In this document: in pieces, positions 12,241 through 22,120 of the stretch
Position numbering within the stretch: the first letter of the stretch is position 1
How the letters are laid out: the number at the start of each line of letters is the position of its first letter
Assembly (NCBI RefSeq): GCF_018860765.1
Contig: NZ_JAHKPV010000015.1
Span: 95,375 to 159,374, forward strand
Direction of reading: 5' to 3'
From: Marinobacter salexigens
GTDB lineage: Bacteria > Pseudomonadota > Gammaproteobacteria > Pseudomonadales > Oleiphilaceae
DNA length: 64,000 bases
Position numbers and translations under genes: made by a program
The notes under the pieces: generated by a model
What the model was told of the DNA's origin: nothing
What the model saw: the letters and a program-made list of their open reading frames with translations, nothing else
Database searches by the model: none

Positions 12241-12612
12241 TTGCCCGCCTCGAAATCTGCAGAAAAACGAAAGTTCCATCGCATAAACTTTGATGCTCCT
12301 TGCGAACTGCATGCCCTTGAAAGCGTTTGGACAACAGAGGTTCTGGATATTTCCCTAAAAGGCGTCCTTGTCAAACGACCAGACGGGTGGGATGTGCCGT
12401 TGAACCAGCCCTGTGAGGTGATTGTCCACCTTGATGGACAGGAGGCGGCGATTGTTATGGCGGTTGAGCTAAAACACGTTGAGTTACAAAGGCTTGGTTT
12501 TAAATGCCAGTACATTGATCTTGAAAGTGCTATTCACCTGAAGCGTCTTGTTGAGCTGAACCTAAGGGATCAGGTTCTTCTTGAGAGGGAGTTTGTTCGG
12601 CTTATTGAATAG
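12241..12612 (+). CDS. Single-domain PilZ protein (predicted c-di-GMP receptor)
   Basis: A 123-residue protein made of one PilZ domain. The c-di-GMP-binding signatures are present: RxxxR at R10-R14 (RKFHR) and DxSxxG at residues 36-41 (DISLKG). Start is TTG at 12241, supported by a strong AAAGGAG at 12227-12233 with a 7-nt spacer; no better ATG lies nearby. It has no signal peptide or membrane segment, so it is probably a cytoplasmic adaptor. It stands alone, converging on radA. Pilus or motility targets are only inferred from the family and from pilus genes elsewhere in the window. Confidence 0.87.
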   Translation: MPASKSAEKRKFHRINFDAPCELHALESVWTTEVLDISLKGVLVKRPDGWDVPLNQPCEVIVHLDGQEAAIVMAVELKHVELQRLGFKCQYIDLESAIHLKRLVELNLRDQVLLEREFVRLIE

Positions 12613-12659
12613 TCAGCTTCCGGCTAACCACCAAAGCCGGCACAGTTCGGGGGCAGGTT

Positions 12660-14036
12660 TTAAAGCTCTTCCAATGCTGTAATAGCTTCACTAAGCTTGG
12701 TTACAGGAATTACCTTCATCCCCGCAATAGCCTTGCGTGGCGCGTTGGCTTTCGGCACCAGAGCGCGGGTAAAGCCATGCTTGGCAGCCTCGTTAATCCG
12801 CTCCTGCCCACTGGGCACCGGCCGAATCTCCCCCGACAACCCAACTTCCCCAAAAATCACCAAGTCCTGCGGCAACGCCCGATCCCGAAACGAAGAAACA
12901 ATGGCAGCCAGCAACGCCAAATCCGCACTGGTCTCATTAACCTTAACGCCGCCCACCACATTCACAAACACATCCTGATCCGCCACATGCAAACCACCAT
13001 GGCGGTGCAGCACAGCCAACAGCATGGCCAAACGATTCTGATCCAGCCCCACTGCAACACGCCGAGGGTAACCACCCTGAGCCATGTCTACCAGCGCCTG
13101 AATTTCCACCAGCATTGGTCGTGTGCCTTCCCACACCACCATAACCACACTACCGGGCGCAGCTTCCTCACCACGGTTCAGGAAAATAGCACTGGGGTTC
13201 TTAACCTCCTTCAGACCCTGCTCCAACATAGCGAACACGCCAAGCTCGTTCACAGCGCCAAAGCGGTTCTTGATCCCGCGCAAGGTACGGTAACGGCTGT
13301 CACTAGAGCCTTCCAGCAGAATAGAGCAGTCAATCATGTGCTCCAAAACCTTCGGCCCAGCAAGACTGCCATCCTTGGTGACATGGCCTACCAAAAACAG
13401 AATTGTGCCCGTCTGTTTGGCAAAGCGAGTCAAAAACGCAGCACTTTCTCGAACCTGAGAAACCGAACCCGGAGCTGATTCAATGTCCGCAACGTGCATC
13501 ACCTGAATACTGTCCACCACCAAAATCCGTGGTTTCTCCGCTTCAGCCACCTGCATAACCCGCTCGACACTGGTCTCTGAGAGCATTTTCAAATCTTTGG
13601 TGGGCAAACCAAGCCGCTTCGCGCGCATGGCCACCTGCTGCAGGGATTCTTCGCCCGTTACATAAAGCGCGGGAACGCTAGCAGCCAAGTGACATACAGC
13701 CTGAAGCAGAAGCGTACTTTTCCCCGCACCGGGGTGCCCGCCCATCAGTACCGCAGAGCCTTCCACCAACCCGCCACCCAGAACCCGGTCGAACTCCTGC
13801 ATGCCAGTGCTGATGCGTTCTTGCTCGGCGAGGCTTACATCATCAAGGCTTTGTACCGCTGACAAACTGCCAGCGAAACCCTCAAAGCGCACTCCGCGAG
13901 CGCCTTTTGCATTGTTGCTGACGCCGCGGACTTCACTGATGGTATTCCATGCCTGACAGGCCGTGCACTGGCCCTGCCATTTGGAGTAATCAGCACCGCA
14001 CTCGGTACAGACGTAGGCGGTTTTGGCTTTGGCCAT
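12660..14036 (-). CDS. radA: DNA repair protein RadA
   Basis: RecA-like ATPase that promotes branch migration in recombinational repair. The 458-residue protein has a four-cysteine zinc finger (C10, C13, C24, C27), Walker A HPGAGKST with K106, the RadA-specific KNRFG motif (IKNRFGAVNELG) and a C-terminal Lon-protease-like domain (FGEVGLSGEIRPV). Its ATG overlaps the stop of ettA by one base (TAATG), so it is translated as the second gene of an ettA-radA unit. No missing residues are seen. Confidence 0.97.
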   Translation of the reverse strand: MAKAKTAYVCTECGADYSKWQGQCTACQAWNTISEVRGVSNNAKGARGVRFEGFAGSLSAVQSLDDVSLAEQERISTGMQEFDRVLGGGLVEGSAVLMGGHPGAGKSTLLLQAVCHLAASVPALYVTGEESLQQVAMRAKRLGLPTKDLKMLSETSVERVMQVAEAEKPRILVVDSIQVMHVADIESAPGSVSQVRESAAFLTRFAKQTGTILFLVGHVTKDGSLAGPKVLEHMIDCSILLEGSSDSRYRTLRGIKNRFGAVNELGVFAMLEQGLKEVKNPSAIFLNRGEEAAPGSVVMVVWEGTRPMLVEIQALVDMAQGGYPRRVAVGLDQNRLAMLLAVLHRHGGLHVADQDVFVNVVGGVKVNETSADLALLAAIVSSFRDRALPQDLVIFGEVGLSGEIRPVPSGQERINEAAKHGFTRALVPKANAPRKAIAGMKVIPVTKLSEAITALEEL

Positions 14037-15697
14037 TAAGCCAACTTCTTATACTTCATGCGCTGGGGCACCATGGCGGAATCCCCTTTGCGCTTCTTGT
14101 GGTCTTCGTCGTATTCAGCGAAGTTACCTTCGAAGTACACCACCTCGCCATCATCCTCAAACGCCAGAATGTGCGTCGCTACTCGGTCAAGGAACCAGCG
14201 GTCGTGCGAGATAACCATAGCGGAACCCGGGAAGTTAAGCAGAGCTTCCTCTAGTGCGCGCAGGGTCTCAACATCCAAGTCGTTTGTGGGTTCGTCCAGC
14301 AGCAGCACGTTGCCGCCTTCTTTCAGCAGCTTTGCTAAGTGCAGGCGGTTACGCTCGCCACCAGACAAATCGCCTACGCGCTTCTGCTGGTCAGAGCCTT
14401 TAAAGTTGAAGCGGCCAGCATAGGCCCTTGAAGGTGTTTCGTAGTTGCCGACCTTAATGATGTCCTGGCCTTCACTAAGCAGTTCCCACACAGTTTTTGA
14501 ACCGTCCAGATCCCTACTTTGATCCACATAGGCCAGTTGAACGGTTTCACCCACGGTGATGTTGCCGGAATTAGGTTGATCATGACCGGCTATCATGCGG
14601 AACAGCGTGGATTTACCTGCACCGTTACCACCGATAATGCCGACGATCGCACCTGGCGGCACGGTGAAGGAAACATTTTCGTAAAGCAGGCGATCACCAA
14701 AAGCTTTGCTTATGCCCTCCGCTTCGATGACCTTGTCACCCAAACGTGGCCCGGGTGGAATATAGATCTCGTTGGTTTCATTGCGCTTCTGGAAATCCTG
14801 AGAGCTCATTTCTTCAAAGCGGGCAAGGCGGGCTTTGCTCTTCGACTGACGGCCTTTGGCGTTGCTGCGTACCCACTCCAGTTCCTGCTTGATGGCCTTC
14901 TGCCGCGAAGCTTCCTGTTTCGCTTCAGTGCTCAGGCGCTGTTCTTTATTCTCCAGCCACTGGCTGTAATTACCTTCAAACGGGATGCCCTGACCACGGT
15001 CCAGCTCCAAAATCCAGCCAGCCACATTATCTAGGAAGTAACGATCGTGGGTAATAGCAACCACGGTGCCTTCGTAATCGTGTAGGAAGCGCTCCAACCA
15101 AGCCACGGACTCGGCATCCAGATGGTTGGTGGGCTCGTCCAGCAGTAGCATGTCCGGGCCGGAGAGGAGCAGGCGGCAGAGAGCCACACGACGACGCTCA
15201 CCACCGGAGAGGTTTTTTACCGGCTGATCCCAAGCTGGCAGGCGCAGGGCATCAGCCGCTACTTCCATTTTGCGTTCTATATCATGGCCGTCGGTGGCCT
15301 GAATCAACGCTTCCAGCTCGCCTTGCTTCTTCGCGAGCGCATCGAAATCAGCATCTGGTTCAGCGTAGGCAGCATAAACCTGATCCAGTTCTGCCAGTGC
15401 GTCATGAACTTCAGAAACGGCCTCGTCGACAATCTCTTTAACCGTTTTGCTGTCGTCCAGCTCCGGCTCCTGCGGCAGGTAGCCTACTTTGATGCCAGAC
15501 TGGGGGCGGGCCTCACCGATGTAATCCTGATCCACACCCGCCATAATGCGTAAAAGGGTGGACTTACCGGAACCGTTGAGACCGAGTACGCCAATTTTGG
15601 CGCCCGGGAAGAAGCTCAGCGAAATATCCTTGAGGATTTCACGCTTGGGCGGAACCACCTTACCCACGCGGTTCATGCTATATACGTATTGGGCCAT
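14036..15697 (-). CDS. ettA: Energy-dependent translational throttle protein EttA (ABC-F ATPase)
   Basis: Ribosome-associated ABC-F protein that in E. coli gates entry into the elongation cycle according to ATP/ADP. The 553-residue protein has two ABC domains: Walker A GLNGSGKST (K45) and GGNGAGKST, and signatures [11 protein letters not shown] and LSGGERNRLHL, with no membrane segment. I chose the internal ATG at 15697 (MAQYVYSMNRV), which matches the family N-terminus and has AAAGAGGG upstream; an open frame extends 39 codons further back without support. It is divergent from glyA across 294 bp. Confidence 0.95.
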   Translation of the reverse strand: MAQYVYSMNRVGKVVPPKREILKDISLSFFPGAKIGVLGLNGSGKSTLLRIMAGVDQDYIGEARPQSGIKVGYLPQEPELDDSKTVKEIVDEAVSEVHDALAELDQVYAAYAEPDADFDALAKKQGELEALIQATDGHDIERKMEVAADALRLPAWDQPVKNLSGGERRRVALCRLLLSGPDMLLLDEPTNHLDAESVAWLERFLHDYEGTVVAITHDRYFLDNVAGWILELDRGQGIPFEGNYSQWLENKEQRLSTEAKQEASRQKAIKQELEWVRSNAKGRQSKSKARLARFEEMSSQDFQKRNETNEIYIPPGPRLGDKVIEAEGISKAFGDRLLYENVSFTVPPGAIVGIIGGNGAGKSTLFRMIAGHDQPNSGNITVGETVQLAYVDQSRDLDGSKTVWELLSEGQDIIKVGNYETPSRAYAGRFNFKGSDQQKRVGDLSGGERNRLHLAKLLKEGGNVLLLDEPTNDLDVETLRALEEALLNFPGSAMVISHDRWFLDRVATHILAFEDDGEVVYFEGNFAEYDEDHKKRKGDSAMVPQRMKYKKLA

Positions 15698-15991
15698 AAA
15701 GGCATTACCCTCTTTAAAACGAGATGTGAGAAGGTTCCGGAAGGGGTTTTTGCTATCGCCCTGCGCAACCTTGCAATTAGGAATGTCAGTTGGGTCTGTA
15801 AGGTATCGAAACAAGGGAGCTATAGCAATTTCAGGAAATCAGGCGATATCGGCATGACGGTATCTGCGAACTGTATAAAGGATGATTTCTAACCCGGTAA
15901 TGGGCTAGAATAGCGGCCCGAATTTTAAGGGATTCCGGGAGCTATTCCCAAGACTCTCCGGGCCAGTCAAGCACACAGGGGCAGCACATCG

Positions 15992-17245
15992 ATGTTTAAT
16001 CGTGATATGAAGATCGCCGGTTTCGACGACGAACTCTGGAACGCCATGCAGGCGGAAAGCAAGCGTCAGGAGGCTCATATTGAGCTGATTGCATCAGAGA
16101 ATTACACCAGCCCGAGAGTAATGGAAGCTCAAGGCAGTGACCTTACCAACAAGTACGCTGAGGGTTATCCCGGCAAACGTTACTACGGTGGCTGTGAATT
16201 TGTTGATATTGCTGAGCAGCTTGCTATCGATCGCGCCAAGGAGCTGTTTGGTGCCGCTTACGCTAACGTGCAGCCGCACTCCGGCTCGCAGGCCAACTCA
16301 GCCGTCTTTATGGCGTTGGTTAATCCGGGCGATACGGTTTTAGGCATGAGCTTGGCCCACGGTGGCCACCTAACCCACGGTGCTGGCGTGAATTTCTCCG
16401 GCAAGATCTACAATGCCGTGCAATATGGTATCGATACGGATACCGGCCTGATCGACTACGATGAGCTAGAAACGCTGGCGGTTGAGCACAAGCCGAAGAT
16501 GATTATTGCCGGTTTCTCTGCCTATTCTCAGGAACTGGATTTTGCCCGTTTTCGCGCCATTGCCGACAAGGTTGGTGCCTATCTGTTTGTAGATATGGCT
16601 CACGTGGCTGGTCTGGTAGCTGCGGGCGTTTATCCCGACCCCATGCCTCACGCACATGTGGTCACCACAACAACTCATAAAACCCTGCGCGGACCCCGTG
16701 GCGGCCTGATTCTGGCGTGCGACGATGAAGCTCTGCATAAGAAGCTGAACTCCGCTGTTTTCCCCGGTGGTCAGGGTGGCCCCTTGATGCATGTGATTGC
16801 TGCCAAAGCAATTTGCTTCAAAGAGGCTATGAGCGACGAGTTCAAGACCTATCAGCAGCAGGTGGTCAAGAACGCTTCCGCTATGGCGAACGTATTTGTT
16901 GACCGCGGCTACGATGTGGTTTCCGGTGGCACCAAGAACCACCTGTTCTTGGTAAGTCTTATCAAGCAGGACATCACAGGTAAAGATGCAGACGCGGCAC
17001 TGGGTCGTGCGCACATTACCGTGAACAAGAATGCAGTGCCTAACGACCCGCGCTCGCCGTTTGTGACCTCTGGCCTGCGTCTTGGTACGCCAGCGATTAC
17101 AACCCGTGGCTTTGGTGAAGCTGAATGTCGTGAGCTGGCAGGTTGGATCTGCGATATCCTTGATAATCTGGAAGACGAAACCGTGAATAGCCGTGTTCGC
17201 GAGCAGGTTGAAGCCCTGTGCGCGCGCTTCCCGGTATACGCGTAA
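15992..17245 (+). CDS. glyA: Serine hydroxymethyltransferase GlyA
   Basis: PLP enzyme that interconverts serine and glycine with transfer of a one-carbon unit to tetrahydrofolate. The 417-residue protein has [12 protein letters not shown] near residue 30, the [14 protein letters not shown] loop and the PLP lysine K230 in [13 protein letters not shown]. Start ATG 15992 (MFNRDMKI) matches the family. A TAGAAT hexamer at 15906-15911 could be its -10 box, but no good -35 box is visible. A strong hairpin follows it, before nrdR. Confidence 0.98.
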   Translation: MFNRDMKIAGFDDELWNAMQAESKRQEAHIELIASENYTSPRVMEAQGSDLTNKYAEGYPGKRYYGGCEFVDIAEQLAIDRAKELFGAAYANVQPHSGSQANSAVFMALVNPGDTVLGMSLAHGGHLTHGAGVNFSGKIYNAVQYGIDTDTGLIDYDELETLAVEHKPKMIIAGFSAYSQELDFARFRAIADKVGAYLFVDMAHVAGLVAAGVYPDPMPHAHVVTTTTHKTLRGPRGGLILACDDEALHKKLNSAVFPGGQGGPLMHVIAAKAICFKEAMSDEFKTYQQQVVKNASAMANVFVDRGYDVVSGGTKNHLFLVSLIKQDITGKDADAALGRAHITVNKNAVPNDPRSPFVTSGLRLGTPAITTRGFGEAECRELAGWICDILDNLEDETVNSRVREQVEALCARFPVYA

Positions 17246-17261
17246 GCGTCTAGCAATGCTT

Positions 17262-17296
17262 GCCGGGCAGGGTGCGCGATAGCTGCACCACCCGGC
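17262..17296 (+). other. Stem-loop between glyA and nrdR
   Basis: GCCGGG (17262-17267) pairs with CCCGGC (17291-17296) and, after a small internal loop, GGTGC (17271-17275) pairs with GCACC (17285-17289). It has no T run, and the nrdR ribosome site (CGGAG at 17304-17308) begins 8 nt later. Function unknown; a partial terminator or translation-control structure is possible. Confidence 0.5.
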
Positions 17297-17316
17297 GTCC
17301 TCCCGGAGTACCTGAT

Positions 17317-17835
17317 ATGCACTGTCCTTTCTGTGGTGAAGCGGATACCAAAGTGATTGACTCGCGGCTCGTTACCGAGGGCGATCAGGTGCGCCGTCGC
17401 AGAGAGTGCCTTTCCTGCCGTGAGCGCTTTACTACGTTTGAGTCCGCAGAACTGATAATGCCAAGGGTCGTCAAGCAAGACGGCGTTCGGCAGCCTTTTG
17501 ACGAAGACAAGTTGCGTTCCGGTATTATGAAGGCGCTGGAAAAGCGCCCGGTTAGTATTGAACAAATTGATGCTGCATTGAATCGTATACGCTACCGCCT
17601 AAGGGCAACGGGTGAGCGTGAGGTGAAGTCCATGCAGCTGGGCGAAGAGGTAATGACCGAGCTTCGGCAGCTCGACAAGGTAGCCTATGTGCGCTTTGCC
17701 TCTGTTTACCGCAGCTTTCAAGACATTAATGAATTCAAGGAAGAAATCGAGCGGCTCTCAGCGAGCAACGGCGAGACCGCGGTGGATGTTGCAAAAGCAT
17801 TGGCAGGCAAGCAATCTCCTGAAGGAAAGAAATGA
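17317..17835 (+). CDS. nrdR: Transcriptional repressor NrdR
   Basis: Zinc-ribbon/ATP-cone repressor of ribonucleotide reductase genes that senses dNTP/ATP. The 172-residue protein begins [13 protein letters not shown]; zinc ligands are C3, C6, C31 and C34, followed by an ATP-cone domain (about 46-136). I use the ATG at 17317, with CGGAG 8 nt upstream, rather than an upstream GTG/ATG-type extension that would place 19 extra residues before the zinc ribbon. It is first of the nrdR-rib-nusB-thiL-pgpA operon and overlaps ribD by 4 bp (ATGA). Confidence 0.97.
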   Translation: MHCPFCGEADTKVIDSRLVTEGDQVRRRRECLSCRERFTTFESAELIMPRVVKQDGVRQPFDEDKLRSGIMKALEKRPVSIEQIDAALNRIRYRLRATGEREVKSMQLGEEVMTELRQLDKVAYVRFASVYRSFQDINEFKEEIERLSASNGETAVDVAKALAGKQSPEGKK

Positions 17836-18947
17836 CCGATCTCCGGGCGCGATCCATGATGGCCAGAGCTGTGCAGCTTGCATGGCGTGGCCGCTATTCA
17901 ACGCATCCCAACCCACGAGTTGGCTGTGTGATAGCCCGTGGTGACAAGATTTTGGGTGAAGGCTGGCATGAGCGAGCCGGAGAAGCACATGCAGAAGCCC
18001 GCGCCTTAAGCGAAGCCGGTACCGCTGCCCGTGGCGCTACTGCTTATGTCACGCTTGAACCATGCAGTCATTTTGGGCGTACACCGCCCTGCGCCCGGGC
18101 CTTGGTGGACGCGGGCATATCGCGTGTGTTCGCAGCTACACAGGACCCCAATCCGTCGGTCTCGGGCAGGGGGCTCGATATGCTCCGTGAAGCCGGGATC
18201 AGAGTTGATGTCGGACTGCTTGCAGATGAAGCCGCACGTCTGAACCCCGGGTTTATGAAGCGCATGAATACCGGCCGCCCATGGGTGCGCTTGAAAATGG
18301 CGGCGAGCTTGGATGGCCGCACGGCCATGGCCTCTGGTGAGAGCCAATGGATTACCGGTGAAGAAGCCCGTCGAGATGTGCAACGGCTCCGTGCGGAGAG
18401 TGACGCAATTCTCACCGGTGTAGGTACTGTGCTCGCGGACGATCCCTCGTTAACCGTCCGTCGTGAGGAGCTCGGGGATATTGGTGACGCCACCGAGCCT
18501 TCGCGGCAACCGCTCCGTGTGATCGCCGATAGAGATGCGAGAACGCCACCGTCTGCAACCATTTTGCGAGGCGGTAAGGTGCAGGTTTTTTGCGCATCGT
18601 CCACGCTGGCGACAGCGCCCGCTCAAGATCTTGCGGCATTGGGAATTCGCCTCAAGGGTGTTTCATGGAAGGATAATGGTATCGACGTTGCCGAGCTCTT
18701 GGATTCGCTGGGCGAGTTGGGCATTAATGAACTTCTGGTTGAGGCTGGCCCAACGCTGGCGGGTACGTTCATCAACGAGCAGTTGGTAGACGAACTCTGG
18801 CTTTATCAGGCTCCGGTTTTTCTGGGCAGCAACGGTCGGCCGACAGCGCATCTTCCGCTGGAAACCATGGCCGACAAAATCGAATGGACGGTACAAGACC
18901 GGCGACAGGTAGGAGAAGACCAGCGTCTGATCCTGATTCGCCGCTAA
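17832..18947 (+). CDS. ribD: Riboflavin biosynthesis deaminase/reductase RibD
   Basis: Bifunctional enzyme: the N-terminal domain deaminates the pyrimidine intermediate and the C-terminal domain reduces its ribose side chain with NADPH. The 371-residue protein has the zinc deaminase motif HAE at residues 53-55 and C78/C87 ([12 protein letters not shown]), then the reductase segment [17 protein letters not shown] and [15 protein letters not shown]. It overlaps nrdR by 4 bp. The usual next gene, ribE (riboflavin synthase), is not present; ribB follows after 76 bp. Confidence 0.97.
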   Translation: MTDLRARSMMARAVQLAWRGRYSTHPNPRVGCVIARGDKILGEGWHERAGEAHAEARALSEAGTAARGATAYVTLEPCSHFGRTPPCARALVDAGISRVFAATQDPNPSVSGRGLDMLREAGIRVDVGLLADEAARLNPGFMKRMNTGRPWVRLKMAASLDGRTAMASGESQWITGEEARRDVQRLRAESDAILTGVGTVLADDPSLTVRREELGDIGDATEPSRQPLRVIADRDARTPPSATILRGGKVQVFCASSTLATAPAQDLAALGIRLKGVSWKDNGIDVAELLDSLGELGINELLVEAGPTLAGTFINEQLVDELWLYQAPVFLGSNGRPTAHLPLETMADKIEWTVQDRRQVGEDQRLILIRR

Positions 18948-19023
18948 GCGTTTAAATTCACGGTGCACACTGTCACTGTTTTTAATAAGCGGTAATGGGT
19001 GCATTGAAAGGGTGCAAAACAGC

Positions 19024-20139
19024 ATGGCACTGAACAGCGTTGAAGAAATCATTGAGGACGTCCGCCAGGGCAAGATGGTTATCCTGATGGATGATGAAGA
19101 TCGTGAAAATGAAGGTGACCTGGTTATGGCGGCCGAACACTGCACCGCCGAGGACATCAACTTCATGGCCCGCTTTGGTCGTGGTCTTATTTGTATGCCT
19201 ATGACACGCGATCGTTGCGAGCAGCTGGGGTTGCCCTTGATGGTTCAGCAGAACGCTTCGGGCTTCGGTACCAAGTTTACCCTGTCCATTGAAGCGGCAA
19301 CGGGCGTAACCACGGGTATTTCAGCTGCTGATCGTGCGCGTACCGTGCAGGCAGCCGTTGCCCGCAATGCGAAAGCGTCAGACTTGGTGCAGCCGGGACA
19401 TATTTTCCCACTAATGTCTGATCCCGGCGGTGTGCTCAGTCGCGCGGGTCATACGGAAGCCTCTTGTGATCTGGCAGCTCTAGCTGGAAGCGAGCCGGCG
19501 GGTGTTATTTGTGAAATCATGAATGATGATGGGTCAATGGCCCGGCGTGAGGATCTTGAGCGTTTTGCTGAGGAGCACGAGCTCAAAATCGGCACTATTG
19601 CGGACTTGATCCACTATCGCACTACCCACGAACGCACCGTTGAGCGTGTTGAAGAGAACCTGCTCGATACGGAATACGGCGTTTTCAAACTGCGCACCTA
19701 CCGGGATGTTATTCAGGGTTCCACGCATCTCGCCATGGTTTACGGTGAGATTCCGGCAGATGAGCCGGTGCATGTGCGTGTCCATATTACCGATACTCTT
19801 AGGGACTTGCTTGGCGCGCGCCGCAAGGATTCCCGAAGCTGGCCGCTAAACCACGCGCTTGAAAAGGTGGCCACTGAAGGCTGTGGGGTTGTCGTTCTGC
19901 TTAACAGTGCAGAGGACAGCTGCAATCTGGAAGATCGTATTCACGAATTTTTTGACCAAGGACACGGGCCCTCTGGCAAGGGCAGCTCTGGTGTGTATTT
20001 CACCGTGGGCACCGGTTCCCAAATTCTGCGGGACATTGGCGTAAGCAAGATGCGGCTGCTTAGCCCGCCCGTAAAATATTCAGCTATTTCCGGATTCGAT
20101 CTGGAAGTTGTTGAGTACATTCCCTACACCCCAGACTGA
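19024..20139 (+). CDS. ribB: 3,4-dihydroxy-2-butanone 4-phosphate synthase with degenerate GTP cyclohydrolase II-like domain (RibBX type)
   Basis: The N-terminal half (about residues 1-200) is a full DHBP synthase, which makes the four-carbon precursor of riboflavin from ribulose 5-phosphate; it has [11 protein letters not shown] near residue 25 and [10 protein letters not shown]. The C-terminal half resembles GTP cyclohydrolase II but lacks the zinc triad: where RibA has a Cys-x-Arg-x-His-Ser-x-Cys type motif this protein has [14 protein letters not shown], and no CDCG follows. It is therefore probably inactive as cyclohydrolase, like the RibBX form known in Proteobacteria. The 371-residue start at ATG 19024 has AAAGGG at 19007-19012; a GTG at 19012 lies in frame but overlaps that site. 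Confidence 0.92.
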   Translation: MALNSVEEIIEDVRQGKMVILMDDEDRENEGDLVMAAEHCTAEDINFMARFGRGLICMPMTRDRCEQLGLPLMVQQNASGFGTKFTLSIEAATGVTTGISAADRARTVQAAVARNAKASDLVQPGHIFPLMSDPGGVLSRAGHTEASCDLAALAGSEPAGVICEIMNDDGSMARREDLERFAEEHELKIGTIADLIHYRTTHERTVERVEENLLDTEYGVFKLRTYRDVIQGSTHLAMVYGEIPADEPVHVRVHITDTLRDLLGARRKDSRSWPLNHALEKVATEGCGVVVLLNSAEDSCNLEDRIHEFFDQGHGPSGKGSSGVYFTVGTGSQILRDIGVSKMRLLSPPVKYSAISGFDLEVVEYIPYTPD

Positions 20140-20186
20140 TAAACCCGGTTGCAGCCTTGCGGTTGCAGCCCGAGAAGGAGCCACCG

Positions 20187-20663
20187 ATGGCTGATATCAA
20201 AGTAATTGAAGGTGATTTTACCCAGTGCACCGGGCGCTATGCGCTGGTGGTTGGTCGTTTTAACGGTTTTGTTGTGGAAAGCCTGGTAGATGGTGCCATC
20301 GACACGCTGCGTCGCCATGGAATTGCAGACAGCGATATAATCATCGTCCGTGTGCCCGGTGCCTATGAAATGCCTCTGGCTGTGAAGCGCGTTGCCGAAA
20401 CCGGTGGGTACAATGCCATTATTGCTCTGGGAGCTGTGATTCGCGGTGGTACCCCTCATTTTGAGTATGTGGCGGGTGAGGCTTCGAGCGGCATCGGCGC
20501 CGTAAGTCTGGAAACAGACGTGCCAGTAACCTTTGGTGTACTGACTGTGGATTCTATCGAACAAGCCATTGAGCGCTCTGGCACCAAGGCCGGTAACAAA
20601 GGTGCCGAGGCAGCAATTACAGCGCTTGAAATGGTTAGTCTGTTCAACAAACTGGGTGAGTAA
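20187..20663 (+). CDS. ribH: 6,7-dimethyl-8-ribityllumazine synthase RibH
   Basis: Condenses the DHBP and pyrimidine branches into lumazine, the last step before riboflavin synthase; forms large icosahedral or pentameric assemblies. The 158-residue protein has the substrate-binding GRFN near residue 24, VPGAYEMPL, and the catalytic-histidine loop [19 protein letters not shown] at 20174-20180 with a 6-nt spacer fixes ATG 20187; an open frame 10 codons longer begins earlier in the gap without support. The stop overlaps nusB (TAATG). Confidence 0.97.
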   Translation: MADIKVIEGDFTQCTGRYALVVGRFNGFVVESLVDGAIDTLRRHGIADSDIIIVRVPGAYEMPLAVKRVAETGGYNAIIALGAVIRGGTPHFEYVAGEASSGIGAVSLETDVPVTFGVLTVDSIEQAIERSGTKAGNKGAEAAITALEMVSLFNKLGE

Positions 20664-21139
20664 TGAACGACACTGAAGATACGACGCCCCGCCCGGCGCC
20701 GACAGGCCAGCCAAAAGCTGGCGATCGCCGCCGTGCCCGGATCCTGGCAATGCAGGGGCTGTACCAGCGCCACTTTACCAAGAGCCCGATTTCGGATATT
20801 GAAGCTGAGTTCATGGTCGATAATGACATGGCCAAAGTGGATTCTCTTTATTTTCGCGATGTTCTGCGCGGTGTTCATCGCGAACAGGCGGAGCTGGACA
20901 AACTGATCGAGCCATTTCTTGATCGCCCGCTACTTGAAGTAGACCCTGTGGAGTTGGCCATTGTTCGCGTGGGTGCCTATGAACTGCGCCACAGAATGGA
21001 TGTGCCCTACAAAGTGGTTATCAATGAGGGCATAGAGCTGGCGAAGCGGTTTGGCGGCACAGAAGGACATAAGTTCGTTAACAGTGTGCTGGATAAGTTA
21101 GGCCGCCGCCTGCGCCTTGCTGAGACGCGCCCGCGCTGA
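20663..21139 (+). CDS. nusB: Transcription antitermination factor NusB
   Basis: All-helical protein that binds boxA RNA with NusE/S10 to build antitermination complexes on rRNA operons. The 158-residue protein has the N-terminal [14 protein letters not shown] helix and the family C-terminal [20 protein letters not shown]. The ATG overlaps the ribH stop by one base. A boxA-like element lies at the far right of this window in front of a likely rrn operon, a probable target. Confidence 0.97.
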   Translation: MNDTEDTTPRPAPTGQPKAGDRRRARILAMQGLYQRHFTKSPISDIEAEFMVDNDMAKVDSLYFRDVLRGVHREQAELDKLIEPFLDRPLLEVDPVELAIVRVGAYELRHRMDVPYKVVINEGIELAKRFGGTEGHKFVNSVLDKLGRRLRLAETRPR

Positions 21140-21142
21140 CTG

Positions 21143-22120
21143 ATGGGAGAATTTGAACTGATACGGCAGTACTTTATGCCGTTAGCACGTCTGCACGGTT
21201 CCAGCTCCGTTATAGTGGGGCCGGGCGACGATTGCGCAGTTCAGAGAGTCCCACCCGGTTCTGATCTGGTTTTTTCTATTGATACGCTGGTCGAAGGCGT
21301 GCACTTTCCCGTTGGTTATCGCCCCGATTATCTAGGCTGGAGAACCCTCGCAGTGGCGGCGAGTGATCTCGCGGCTATGGGCGCTGAGCCTAGCTGCTTT
21401 ACGCTTGCGCTAACCCTCCCCGAAGCAGACGAGCTCTGGTTGCGAGATTTTTCGCTTGGGCTTGGCAATGCGGCTGAGTCTTTCGGCCTGACACTGGCTG
21501 GTGGCGATACAACCCGCGGCCCTCTCACACTGAGCGTGCAAGTACACGGGGTTGTGGAGCAGGGAGGTGCTATTCGCCGCTCCGGAGCCAGAGCTGGTGA
21601 TTTGGTTGTGGTATCTGGCTCCTTGGGGGATGCTGGTGCCGCACTAGACTACCTCCCAGCCCAAGAGGATCTTGACGCTGACGATTCCGCGGCGGCGGAT
21701 AAACAGTTCGTGCTGGAACGTTACCATCATCCGCAGCCAAGACTAGATTTGGGTAAAGCCCTCAGGCAATTTGCGACAGCCGCCATTGATGTATCCGACG
21801 GATTGCTGGCGGATCTTAATCATATTCTTGAGGCTTCCAACGTTGGTGCCAGTATCGAACTTGCCCGCATACCTGTATCTCCGGCGCTCGTGCGCTTGAA
21901 GGGTAGCGCCGCCACAGATTATGCGCTGCATTCCGGGGATGACTATGAGTTGTGTGCGACTATTTCAGAAGCAAGCTGGGTAGGGGCGCCGGCGTGGCTT
22001 AAGCAACAGCTCACGGTTGTCGGTGAGATTGAGCCAGTATCCGGTTTGCGCCTTGACGGTAGTGCTGTAGTCTCAGGTTCTGAAGCGACAGGTTTTGATC
22101 ATTTCAGGAGAAAGGCATGA
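21143..22120 (+). CDS. thiL: Thiamine-monophosphate kinase ThiL
   Basis: Phosphorylates thiamine monophosphate to the active cofactor thiamine diphosphate using ATP. The 325-residue AIRS/PurM-like protein has GPGDDCAV, SIDTLVEGVHF, VAASDLAAMGAEP, LAGGDTTRGPL, DVSDGLLADL and SGDDYELC in the expected order. It starts 3 bp after nusB and overlaps pgpA by 4 bp, so it is part of the same operon. Confidence 0.97.
   Translation: MGEFELIRQYFMPLARLHGSSSVIVGPGDDCAVQRVPPGSDLVFSIDTLVEGVHFPVGYRPDYLGWRTLAVAASDLAAMGAEPSCFTLALTLPEADELWLRDFSLGLGNAAESFGLTLAGGDTTRGPLTLSVQVHGVVEQGGAIRRSGARAGDLVVVSGSLGDAGAALDYLPAQEDLDADDSAAADKQFVLERYHHPQPRLDLGKALRQFATAAIDVSDGLLADLNHILEASNVGASIELARIPVSPALVRLKGSAATDYALHSGDDYELCATISEASWVGAPAWLKQQLTVVGEIEPVSGLRLDGSAVVSGSEATGFDHFRRKA

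Noticed and set aside
15906..15911. TAGAAT as a glyA promoter -10 box
   Set aside because: No acceptable -35 hexamer at 16-18 bp; left only as a remark in the glyA entry.
20146..20170. Eleven-base direct repeat CGGTTGCAGCC twice in the ribB-ribH gap
   Set aside because: Two copies 3 bp apart, too short and isolated to call an operator or attachment site.
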